NCBI GenBank assembly: GCA_018398815.1
Contig: CM031616.1
Span: 29,505,609-29,569,608 of the forward strand
DNA length: 64,000 nt
Direction of reading: 5' to 3'
DNA from: Conus ventricosus
Lineage: Eukaryota; Mollusca; Gastropoda; Neogastropoda; Conidae
Within the stretch, counting starts at the first letter, position 1. Every line of letters starts with the position of its first letter. Both the position numbers and the translations under genes were made by a program. Below the pieces are notes generated by a model. The model did not search any database and was not told where the DNA came from. It saw only the letters and a program-made list of their open reading frames with translations. Of this stretch, positions 20,091 to 32,200 are shown piece by piece.

Positions 20091-22960
20091 GAGAGAATTT
20101 GTGAAAAAACTATTGGCATGTTTAAAACACCACTCACACACGCATACATAAAAATGTTGCTTAGAGAAAGTGAGTGAAAACTGCATGTGAAGATATGGCA
20201 GTCAGCCTTTGAGGACAGGACCCATCATGCAAGTGAGCAGCAGTTCGAGATAAACCAACCAGGTGGACCCCAGTCCATGGTTCCAGCACTCCTTGCACAC
20301 ATGCACTTCACACACATCACAATGGGGTAATGGTGTGTCCTGTTGTGCTGCTGGGAGATTTTTTTGCCAGCATAATTGTTACTTTCACTCACAGGAAATT
20401 TTATGCTGGAAAATTCCCCTTTTTGTCACTGTCTTGTCCATTACTGTCTGCTGTTTTCCACCTTTGTAGTCCATTCCCCTGTCTTTGTACAAGTTCTATC
20501 TTTAAAGTTTAAACCCCCCCTGGTTATCTATTAACTAAAACTGTCACACTTAGGAACTGGTCCTCATAAAATGGAGGGCCCTTTTGGTGTTCGGCTTTGG
20601 GGATATAGCCTAAATCTTGTTAATCTGGTCCCATTCATCCAAATGGGAGTATTGTTGTGCACTCCGTCTGATCTGCTTCTTCACCAAAAGGGAGAAGAGA
20701 TGGTAGGTGGAAGCATCTGTACATTTTTTCATTATGATTGGCACACATTTCAAGTTACACACCATCAAAATTTGTCAACAAGGCAGTGAGATTGTCACCA
20801 TTGGAAACGGTGTACCGTTTACCTGCTGCATTATTTTGCTAATAATGCATTTTGTTTTCCCATTCATTGTGCGTGTGTCAGTATGTGACCCTTGTATGTT
20901 TGCAACTGGATGCAAGAATTTCAGGACAATGGGCTGAGCCATTTGCATGGCCTTATCTGCCTTAATGATGTCAATACTTAAGCTAAAATGTTATAAATTG
21001 TGATCTTTTTAATATGACATAAAGCATGAAAAGGTGTCCATTTTCATAACATTGAAGATTTATTTTGAAGTCTGTAATTCATGGCATAAAATATAATCGA
21101 TTTCAGGCTATGACAAAGACTGGTGTAAAGATTTACACCATTATTATTATGTTCTCCTTAATTTGAGAACAAAATTTAGGAAGTGTTCATAACTTCACAC
21201 TGTCACATAACAGAACTAAGACTTTCCTAGTTTACTTAGTTTATTTTGGTTGTGGCAGTGAACAGTATTCTACTTCTTTTACATTGGTAGTAAATAATTT
21301 CTTTCAGCAAAAACAAACAAAAGGGTGGCATCATTCAGCAGTTCAAAATACTTCAGTCTTCTTGGTCATAAATAAGGCTCTCTCACTGATAAAACAAGCA
21401 AGCATCTCAATACACATGATTTTCTTTCCAAAGAAATCTTTCATTGAATGTAATTTAGAAATGCCATCTGAAACCCCCATTCATAACTTCACACCATCAC
21501 ATCAAGCATTTCTGCATGTAGATCTATGTTACACAATAAATTTCAGCCTAACAAAAGTAAGATTCTTTCTGGTAAAGCAAAGGTTTGACTAACGGTGTGT
21601 GGCAGTGCACAGATATTAAACTTATTCCAACTTTAAAAAGAAAAAAAAAAAGAAGGAAAAAGCAGAGAATTTCTGATTTTGTTAATGACATTACAAAAAT
21701 ACATGAGCTCATTTGATCTACTAACGGATTTGTCTTATCCCAAAATATTTACTTAGGGGAGTTGAAAATACCATTTTTTGGGATGGGATGCTCTGTTGTT
21801 GGTCTTGTGTCTGTTGTGAAACAAGTGTTGGAAGTACACTTTTTTCCCTTCCAAGTTTATAGCATCATCACAATGTACAGCCTGCACTAAACTGGAAATT
21901 ACTTGGTTACAAAACCTTTTCCTGGATTGCATTGTAAATGTTTAAGTTTGGTTGGTTAAATTGCTTTGCTACATATTTGCATGGAAAAAGCATTACAAAT
22001 CAGAGTTGCTTCTGTTGCTAAATGAAAATATTTTTCATCAACAAAATTTACTTCTATTGGTCAATTTAAAGATGTGAACTTACGAACACATAATTTTAAA
22101 CTACTTTTTAATCTTATTTATTCAGAAGAAAACATTTTTAAGATAACTTTCACAAGAGGCATGTGGATCCCTGAGAACAATTCAAATTCTATGCAGCATT
22201 CCGAAATCCAACAGTTTGGAGATTTTTACACATGAAAATGAATTATGATAAACATCAAAATAGTTGAAAAAATGCAGTATTGTAACTCTTATTCAACAAG
22301 AGATGGCAGCAGTGAAGTAATCACTGTGATCATAATTCACAAAAAATTCTTGATCTCATTTTCTCACATCTCTTGCAAGAACAATATGTTGTTATCTTAT
22401 GTTCCAAGCAATCAAGTACTCGAAAAACATTTAACTTGACTGCTTGAAGTTATCATTTCATTTTTATTTCATTGTTATTCAAATTTGAATGTGATACAAG
22501 ATTCACACGAAAAACTACCAACACATACTCAATATTTATGGGTTCAGTGTCTGCTCCATGGGTGTCGATTTTCACCACAACAATGCTTGTGTCTGAAGCA
22601 GTTGGATTATGTTTTTTATGAGGATTTCAAAATGAAGCTTTTTGTTACATTTTGTCATAATTAAGGTACTGTGTTTTAGAACACATATCATTTTCTTATC
22701 ACGGAAAAATGTCCAAACTGCACAGGAACTTGGCTGACTAGATTACAAATTACTCAAAACAGCATAATCATAAGTAAATTTAATTCATTTCCACAATAAT
22801 GCCAGACTTCAATTGCCATCATTAGTTCGATCAGAATTAACTTTATTAAGCTAGTAGTAGTATGCTTCTTTCTGCTGTGGACACCATTTCATGCATTGGG
22901 CCATATTTACATCACACTTCTTTTCTGTATGCTTGTTTTTAATGACAGAACACTGTATTC
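20091..22960. other. Intergenic region between convergent genes
   Basis: No exon-like ORF is supported. Two diverged copies of a ~100-bp unit beginning TTCATAACTTCACAC occur near 21186 and 21479. Otherwise A/T-rich unique-looking sequence. Confidence 0.4.
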
Positions 22961-22962
22961 TG

Positions 22963-23005
<43 letters not shown>

Positions 23006-23016
23006 TGTGTGTGTGC
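22963..23016 (+). repeat. (TG)n microsatellite
   Basis: About 50 bp of TG repeats with one CGCG interruption. It sits exactly at the 3' end of the leftward LINE fragment, so it may be the LINE's microsatellite-type tail. Confidence 0.9.
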
Positions 23017-23560
23017 AAGTGTGTTAGTTAGTGTTTATTATAGGGTCCAGCGGACTACTAGGAGCCAAATCAGGACCTCAGCTATCATATCTGCTACGTC
23101 TCTAGATACAAATACCCACACTAGTACTAACACATCGCTTAAAATTTATGAGGACAAAAGCACAATTATCTGTTCAACTCCAACAACACCTGTATACATT
23201 ATTAAAACACTATATTTTATAAAATAAGTTTACCTCTTTCAAAAAAGAAAAAATAAGATTTACTGAAATCTCACGAAAAAGAACCGATAAATCACTGGTG
23301 GAAAAGAACTTCTCTCTGATACACATCAAATCAGCACATTCTGTCAAAAAATGATTAACACTGAACAAGCTGTCACACGCAACACACCATTGGGGGGGGG
23401 GGGTGTCTTCCCTTCTGAGTATCCAAGTGTGCAAGTGTGTGTGTGTGCATTTTGATAATGGTGATGAACATTCCTTCGTAAGTTTTGGGCATTCCTTACA
23501 CACCAAAAATCCATCAGTCCATGTATGTCAATGACATGTTTATTCTGAAAGTTGCAGCAC
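23017..23560 (-). mobile_element. 3' end of a non-LTR retrotransposon
   Basis: Reading leftward, the peptide CVACDSLFSVNHFLTECADL (about 23398-23339) has the Cys/His pattern C-x2-C-x8-H-x4-C found at the end of many LINE ORF2 proteins after the RNase H domain. It is followed by REKFF and FLKEVNLFYKI and a stop near 23226. The short 3' region then ends in a (TG)n/(AC)n tract. Only the last part of the element is present; it is interrupted by a G run at about 23393 that shifts the frame. Confidence 0.7.
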
Positions 23561-24079
23561 AAAACAGACACAAGTGCACATCAATAAGTTCACAAGTCAC
23601 AACATTTCTGCATTGGTCTTGATTTTTTTCTTGTTTGTTTCTGGTTTGACTGAACCAGTAATATGAAGGGGGTACACAGTAGTTTCACAGAATGAATAAA
23701 CACTAAACGGTATACTTGAACCATCACACAGACTGCATACTCCACAACAAATCGCTGTAGATCATGGCTGACTCGGGACAGACAAAAAAAAAAAGGGAGA
23801 GTAGTTACCACTGTAACTTATGAACTGGGTCCAAATACAGTGGCACACTTGTTAATCCAAATCTGCTTGCATTCATTACACCTGGAAGATGGTGGTGGAA
23901 TGAGAAACGCCCACATCAATACAGTAACAGATTAATGTGTATTAACAGCAACATTGTTGGATTTGTCAATGCTATTTAAAAATTAAAAAAATTCTTCACA
24001 GAAGAACACATGTATTCATTGCACAAATTTAGCAAAATAAAGGTGGCGCAAGGTTTTCTTTACACATGTGTAAAACAAA

Positions 24080-26144
24080 GATGATACGACACATTTTATT
24101 CAGTACTTGCTGATGAAATGGACTTCTTGTAAAAGTTCACTATAATAATGGAGTACTGCTCCACTTGCTTGTAATGTCGAGTTCTGTTCCATGGAACACC
24201 CTTGTCTTCAGTCTTTCTACTGTATGTCTACACATTCATATTGTTTTCTGATCTTCAGTTTAATGTTCAGGTTATTCTTTTGTTTCACCTTCAGTTTTGT
24301 GTTCAGGCTATTCTTGTGTTCTACCACCAACTGATGAATGTTTTCTGAAGAAAACTTCTGATTTCTATCACCGTTCAGTTCTCACATTCCACCGATTTCT
24401 CTTGGTCTTCTCGGTCAGACACTATCTTCTCAAGCTTCGTACTGCTTTGAACATTTATCATCCTGTGTCATGAAGATTATTTCATTACACACTTAATGGA
24501 AAAGTTTTCATGTAATCATTATGATGAAACAAAAAATTAGTCCAAACAATAAAAAGCATGAATAATACTTTTCCAAATAAAAAGCATGCATGAATAATGC
24601 TTTGCGGTATTCAGATATTTATATAGATACATGTATGTAAGGGATTTCTGTCCAAATATTTAAGAAATTAACAGATCTGGATTTCCATCTCAGAGTGGAG
24701 TTTTTAAATTGAATCCATTGGACTATCGGAATCAATCAATTAAGTGTGAGCAATTCCATCCTGCCAACCAAACTTAAACATCATTTTCTTTTCTTTTGCT
24801 CAAAATTCCTCATCTCTGGTACGGGATCTGGTATTTCACCTTATGCTTGTGAATATCAAACATGTTTTGCTCCTGTGAAAACCCCCACCATATCCCAATA
24901 TGTAATCACTGTATGCAACTAGTTCTGATGATGGTCTTTGGGGGGGGGGGGTAACATGTTTTCAAGCACATGTTGACAAAAATCAAAATGCAACAATGAC
25001 AAAGATGGAATGGACATAGACAAGGAATCACACAACAGGTAATAAAATCAGGACAATAGTGACCAAGCTGATTGATGACATGTACTGACGACATTAAAAT
25101 GAACATTCCCTGCATTTCAATCCATCATTGAAACGAGCACAACAGACAATGTTTAACCTGAGGCACTTAAAAAAAAAGAAAACCGATACGTTATGCTTCA
25201 ATGCATAAAGTTAAAGCATTGACAAGTTCATGTGTCGCCATATGAACTTCAGTCATCAACATATGCTGCGGTTTAGGTCCTGTCACTGGCCAGAAGAGCA
25301 AGTCCTTTGAGCAAGGCATCTTAGTACTGGTGAAGTCCCGAACCTTCAGCCAAACAGATCTAGTGAACTGGCTGCAGCTTTCAAGCTTCTGCTGAGTTTA
25401 CAATATGACCTTGAAAGGAATGCTGTGAAATTAGTCACACCAATCTACTACAAAACCAGAGAGTATAAGTTTCTTGAACGTGTAACATGACTTCTTCCTC
25501 CCTAATTGTGACTGGTTCTGAAAGGAGATGGCAAAGCCATCAACAAAAACTCTTTCCTATGTGAAATAATTACCCTGTAAAACTACAGTGGATTCCATAG
25601 CGAGAGAGAGAGTGGAATATTTTCATGGCACAGACCAGTCAACAAGGCTGATAATCCTTTCAGGAGTGTATCCAGAAAGACCTGGTGAGGTGGGGCTCAA
25701 CAAGGCAAGATTATCACATTGCAACATGAATTTACTCCTGTGATGCCTGACCCATTTTGTCGGCGCGTAAACCCTTCAAATGGTCATACATACAAAGATA
25801 CAATCCAAATCCTTTCAAGTGAAGTTGACTGAATTCTTGTTGAATCACTTCAGCGATGCACCAACAACCGCACTGCAACAGCCACAAAGTTTCACATCAA
25901 GTTCAGTGGGAATCATGTCTCTGTGGTCTAGTTCCAAACGCCACCCCTTAATGTCATCACTGTCCACTTCAACACTTTCTCCACAGTTTTCTCTTGCTGT
26001 TACAAGTCTTCAAACAATCAGGTCTGGCCATCTGAACAAGAAGCAACCATCTGAATGAGCTGTAAAATGCATCACACACTCCTCCGTGAATCCACAGAAT
26101 TTTCCACCATCTGAAAGACCAGTGAATAAGGAGCAGGAATCCCA
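24080..26144 (-). other. Probable 3'UTR of the ZC3H11A-like gene
   Basis: No other gene is supported between the stop codon and the candidate poly(A) signal. Two tandem CAGTTTTRTGTTCAGG words lie near 24255-24310. Short + ORFs (25780-26058, 26086-26304) are antisense shadows; the second overlaps the terminal exon. Confidence 0.4.
24095..24100 (-). terminator. Candidate poly(A) signal of the ZC3H11A-like gene
   Basis: TTTATT on +, AATAAA on -, about 2.05 kb after the stop at 26145. It is the first such hexamer I found downstream of the stop. Confidence 0.35.
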
Positions 26145-26268
26145 TCACTCAAGAAGACTGTCAATGTCCATGAGAAGATCATCCAATGGGTCGGTGTCGT
26201 CCTGTGTCATGGCATCAGCATCTGACAGCAGCAGTTCATCCTGCGACTGGCTGAGACGTGAGGTAGAT
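26145..26268 (-). CDS. ZC3H11A: ZC3H11A-like terminal coding exon
   Basis: Acceptor CCTGTGTGACAG. In the phase left by exon 15 it reads STSRLSQSQDELLLSDADAM, continues with an acidic stretch, and ends DPLDDLLMDIDSLLE at TGA 26145-26147. An acidic, Leu-rich end is consistent with the family. Confidence 0.8.
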
Positions 26269-29200
26269 CTGTCACACAGGATGAAATGCACCAGTTTATA
26301 CTAAACCTTTATGAATGGTATAAAGAGATGGGTCATAAAAGTTGACCTGTAACATAAACTTTAAAAGTGTATCCAGTTTCAATCCTTTTTTAAATATGTA
26401 TTCACCGATATTTAATGACAGGATGTAGATCTTAACATGTAATGTGCTTTCCTTTGTCACCTCTTATAAATAGATCTAGTGTTTGCATTTAATTGGGCAA
26501 CACTTGTCTTCATGGTGATGCCGAGGGCTCCTTCATAAAAAAACCTTGTCTGCCTTCAATAATTTCTGTCCTGGTATTATTAGTATTAACTTCCTTTCTG
26601 TCAATCTGCTCGAATGGCTCTTGATATTTGTCTTTCTTTACTGACCTCTACTGTTTTTCTACCTTTGTGGACCCTTGTCATGTCCTTGCTCTGGAAACTC
26701 TACTCCTACCTATTGTGTAGGTCACAACTTGTGGTATGTCAGCTTTCTTGTTATTATTTGGCGACAAGGAATTAAAAAACAGTATACAAAGTCCTGGGTG
26801 GACACTTGCTCTTCATTCTGCAACATCCATTTGCCAACCATGCATTTATAAGTTTTTTTTGCTACAGAAGTTTTTTTCATGAAATTTTAAAGCTTTTTTC
26901 CCCTTGACTGAGACCAATAAATTAAGTGGAATATCAAGTGTATTCAGCACAGTCTAGTGATATCCATCTTAAGCATGTCAGCAGTTCAGCTGCCATGTCA
27001 CTTATTGTGTTTGTTGTTTGTTTCTTTGTCGGGATGGAACCGTTTTCCCCCTCTACTTGTGACCCGTTTTCCCACAAGAGTTTGACAACCCTAGACTAAA
27101 GTGGCGCTATTTGGTTAGCTAAAATTCATAAACAATAATAAAAAGATCTATAGACAAAACTAGCTTTGCTTGTGAGTTCTGAATACAGTATAAAGCAATT
27201 TTTTATAAACTGGTTGCTTGTATACATCAACACTGAAAAGCAAGTATTTTAAGACAGCGACTTCAAATGCAGACACTGAGATTGAATTAAACATGAACTA
27301 GATTCACATCACAAGACAGGTTAGAAAGGTAGATCTGCAGTACACTGTGCACCAGCACACATCATCAGGTATCTGCCTGCATATTATATGCAAAGCGCAG
27401 TACAAGAAGAATGGAACTGGAAGAAGTTGTCCCTAGTTTGGCATTCAAATCAAGGGGGTGTGAACAAGAGAAAAATATTCTCCTTACTGCAAGAATGCAT
27501 GATACTATTGATAGCGACACCAGACTGCGCTGTCTGCCCTATGTGTTACATTGCCTCATGTTACTCTGCATCCTATTTCTACTGATGTATGTGCACTACA
27601 CTGTATTGCCATGGGTGAAACCTACAAACCTTGATTTGACTGAAATAAGGCCAGGGCCGCCTAGGCCCCGGCGGCGTACAGGGGCAGCGCCCTGTTGGTG
27701 GGTCCAGGGGGGTGAAGCCCCCCGGGTGAAACTGAATTAAAAAAAATTTTGGGGCCAATTTCGTTGGCTCTCCTGCACCAGAAATAGCTTAATTGTAATA
27801 TGATTTCTGCAGTAAAAAAGTTAACTGTAACATGAGCTTAATTGTAATATTTCTGCAGTAAAAAAGTAACATGCTTTTGTGAGTTACTGTTACAAATTTA
27901 TGTTCCATTAATTCATATAAATGGATAAACATAATATTCATGGCTTATTGTACAAGCTCAGGAAAGTTAAAGTCTAAAGGCGTAGAAGTAAACCAGAATA
28001 TAAAAACTCAAAATGGGAAATTTTGTCTCACCCAATCTGAACTGAACAAAACGTTCCAAAAATCAACAAAATGTCCCTCACAAACTTTAACTAATTTAAA
28101 TCAAGACTGTGTTCAAAGGTAGAATCATCTGGGTGATCAGAATCATCTGGTGATCAGCATGGCTTCGAAGTTTCTTTTTTCCCATTCGCTCCGTAACCGA
28201 TCATTTTTGAGCAAACGATACAGAAAACGATACAGAAACATGTGTCGGCCACATTCCTTTTCTTTCACCACTTGCAATATCCACTGCCGTCATCATCAGT
28301 TTCGTTTAGCCATTGCCATCTCCATTTGTTTCTAATTTGGCCCTCGATGCATGCTACTGGATCTCCTTTCAAAAAAAGCCATGACTACCTAATTTCCGGA
28401 GCACCATGCAAACTTTCGTTGTCAGCAAAACGCACCAATGTTAGCCTGTGAAGACGCCAGAAATACAGAAACAGCTACTTTCAGCAAGAGATCAAAAGCT
28501 TGGATCAAACACAAAATCGGAACGGATAAATCGTGATTTTTTTTTTTTTTTTTTAAATTGACGGAAGTTCCATCAAGACCGAGTCATTTTGACAGATTTC
28601 CGTCCATAGAAAAGTTTCACCCATGTATGACAGTGTTCAAGTACAACTGTGAGACAGCAGCACCTGTCCTTTTCAAACCATAAGTTACTTCTGTGGATAG
28701 AACACAAATAAGATAGCATTAACTGATTAAGGTGTTTTGCAACACATGGTACAAATGACATGAGAGAAAGCACAGATACAAGAAGTCACAGAACTGCCAA
28801 ACCCCTCCATCAATTTGTTGTATTCAAACAGGTTTGTCACATGCCATGGCAACACATAACTGACTGGCTGAATTTGCTATGAGATACATTTGAAATCCAG
28901 CTGATACATGTTGCACTAACTTTGACAGTGCTCAAACAGTTCATAAACAACCATGCAAAAACTTGGTCCATATACTTTACCAAAGTTTGTGGACGTTTCA
29001 GCATGCCCAAGTTTCCTTTTGGAAGTCTACAAGTTAAAAAAAAATCAATACTTAACTTCAGGCATCATGTCTTCACGTTGTTTAGTGAATATAACAAGGA
29101 TGACTGACTGGTAACTGAATTTGTTTCCAACGTAATGGTACTGGTGGCAGATCATGCAGTTTGACAGTGGTGTTTGCTTCCACTTGCCACTATGTGCAGT

Positions 29201-32200
29201 TTTGTCCTGATCCACTTTAACCTGAATGACTCCAGCCACTGTGGTGCAGCGAGTAATGCAGTGGATTTGATTCCTGGATGGAGGAAAGGGTTCGATTCCA
29301 CGAGCCATTTATTTGTAAGATTCTTCTGCTCCAACCAGCTCCCACCCAGAGTTGAATCTGTTGTGGGATCAATTGTAAAGACTGGAATCACTCACTCGAG
29401 AGTTTCATCCACTTTAAAGGATGCGACTCCAAGAGTGTTGCTCAGTTCTTTCTGACCAACACCACAGGTGTCTCCTGGGACTGGTTCATGCAGGGATATA
29501 TTACGGAGGTGTACATACAATACAGCCTTGTCATGCAGTCTCAGATCAAGCTCCAAGGCATCAACTTTATCATCCTTATTGATCAGCATTAAAAGAAAAA
29601 AAAAGTTAAATGCTATGGCGCTTCATGCCATGCTCTCTTGGTGACTCAGTTTCAACTTTCTCTCCTTGTTCATGTCCTTAGTTTGTGGTTGGGGTCACCA
29701 GTATCAGTGAGTTCATGGGACTGTCATCGGATGTTCACTTACAATGGCTTCACGATCGTGCAATTATCGTCAGTATGGGGTTTAGTAGATGAAGTCTTGT
29801 GTATGTTGGATAGGAAGGAACAGACACCACATAACACCACCAAAGTGACTCAGCAGTAGTGCAGTGTCTCCTCTGGTGGGCAGCCACGTAAGAACTTTAC
29901 ACCGACTGCTGCTTGTGGGCTGTCCATGTCACGGCTGTGGCAGGGCAAGTGAGAGTGTGGAGTATGCTTGGGAAAACAGAACTGAGTGGCATGAAACCCA
30001 CACTCTGATTAGCCCTTCCACAGCCGTGGCATGGACAGCCCACAAGAAGCACTCAGTGTGAAGTTCTCACCAGGCTGCCCACTGGAGGAGACACTGCACC
30101 GCTGCCGAGTCACTGGTATAGAAGATGAGACCAAAAAAAAAACCCACCACCACCACCAACAACCAACCAGCCAGCCCTGAATGACATCAAGACCATACAA
30201 AATTTAGTCGAGGTAATAATAATATGGCACAAATGTAAAGGTTGCCAGCTCGGAGACTACTTTTTGCTATAACAACATTAGCAAACATTTTGTGATCACC
30301 AGCTGCCATCAATCAGGGTTCCCAGGTGATGGGCATGAGGCCAAAAAAGGACCTTTAAAGGAGTTTAAAAGGACCTCAAATCAGTTTAAAAGGACCTTTG
30401 CCAACATAACTTTACAGTACACCCCAAACCCTTTGGCATGCAGAACAGCAGACACTTACCTCTCATAACCAGTTATCCTGAAAGGAACATCTTCCTGGCA
30501 TTTTTAACGTTTAGCTTGCAACAAAAACTTTGTAAAACTTTCTAAACTAGGCCTCCGGCAGAAATAGCTACAGCAGAGAAAGGTCAGGGATGGAGAGAGG
30601 GGGGGGGGGGGGGGGGGTAGACAAGGCGGGAAAAGGAATCTATCCTGTAAATGTTACTCAAGAACTCAGCATATAGCTGTTCCCCAAGCTGTTTGTTATG
30701 TTCGCATGTTCGCAATCCGTCATGTTATGTACCTATATTTATTTGGGTAATAATATTTTCATCATTACTGCCCCACTCTTTTAATGAATTTCTATAAAGG
30801 GAACATTTAACATAGATAGCATGAGCGAAAATGTTAAGTCAGCAATATGCCGCGGACATTAGCACCGCGTCTGCACTGTGGAACCCGTGAGGTCAAAAAA
30901 GCTGGATGGCAGCAACACACAGCAAAAGACACAAGCCACTGCCCGCAGCTTGCGTCGTCTGCTAGCTAAGCTTACTAAACAGAAAGCCCACTGATAGGCC
31001 TAGCGTTATAGGCCTGCCTACCGCGTTTCAGACGATCGCGTCGGCATCTGTCAACTCTTTGCAACTTGCAAAAGTACGGTTTGGGTTGTGGAAGATGTAT
31101 CGGTTTCGTTTTCAAGCCTCCTCCTCTTGAAAAAACAGGACTTAACAGTACCTTTCAAAAATTAAAAGGACCTCCTCGTGAGTTAAAGGGACCAACTTGC
31201 TGAATCAAAGGACTTAAAAGGCCTTTTGGCAAAAATCCCATTTATAAGGACTTCAAAGGACTTCAAAGGACCCTACGAACCCTGTCAATTAGATTCGTTT
31301 CTTTCACATCACCTGTCTAAAAATTGTGATGAATCTTGAAGACTTTAATTAACATTTCCCAAAAACACACACTTCAGTGACTTTGTCAGGGAGGGGGGAA
31401 AAAAAATCATTATACTGTAGTGACTGAGAAAACTGAAGGCAACATGGACTCATTTCTGTATCTACTCACAGATGACTAGATGGTCTCCAGGATTCAGTGG
31501 CCTGAGATCTCCCACCAGAGCTGGACTGACGACAAACAGATGGAGCGGCAGTTGATGCTGTTGGTTCTGCAGCAGGCTGTGGCCGAGAGTGGACTGTTGT
31601 TGTCACACTGCTTTGCTGGAGGGTTGATGCTGCAGGCTGCGTCAGGGAAGGGATGGAGGGTGATGGAGCAGAATGCAACACCTTCGACTGTGCATTGGAA
31701 GCAATGACAGGTAGGGAAGAAGAGTGGTGAAGGGGCTTTACCACACAGTTGGTCCTGTTGGACTCTGACACAGATCTGAAGGAATCTGTAGTCAGAGACT
31801 GTCCTGAGGCAGATGAAACTGATGACTGGGGGAATCCTGCAGTCTTGACAGCTGCAGCTTGTTGGAACAAGTTTCTTCCCTTGCCAAGGGAGACAGAGTT
31901 CTTACTGGCCACAGCACTGCCCGGGTCCTTCGCACTGTCACCACCAACACTGAACCTTGCAGACTGGGATGATTCACTCTTAGAGTCCCGGGAAGAGTCT
32001 GTCGCTGCTTTTAACCTGCTGTTGAGGTTGATTACAGAATTTCCAGCTGCCTTGTTCGCTGAAGTAGCTGTGCTACGTTTGGGACTGTTGCTCAGACTGT
32101 CTCCTTCACTATCACTGAACTGAATGGGCTGAAAGCGGAATGCCTTTTTGGTGGCTTCCCTACCCCCATTTTCCTGCTCATCCGACTTTGTGTTCTGCTT

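Noticed and set aside
31466..31470. TGA at 31466 as the end of the ZC3H11A-like gene
   Set aside because: A GTGAGT donor overlaps it, and a terminal exon with the right phase and a family-like end exists at 26145-26268.
31749..32123. 124-residue + ORF
   Set aside because: Antisense shadow of the Ser-rich exon 15.
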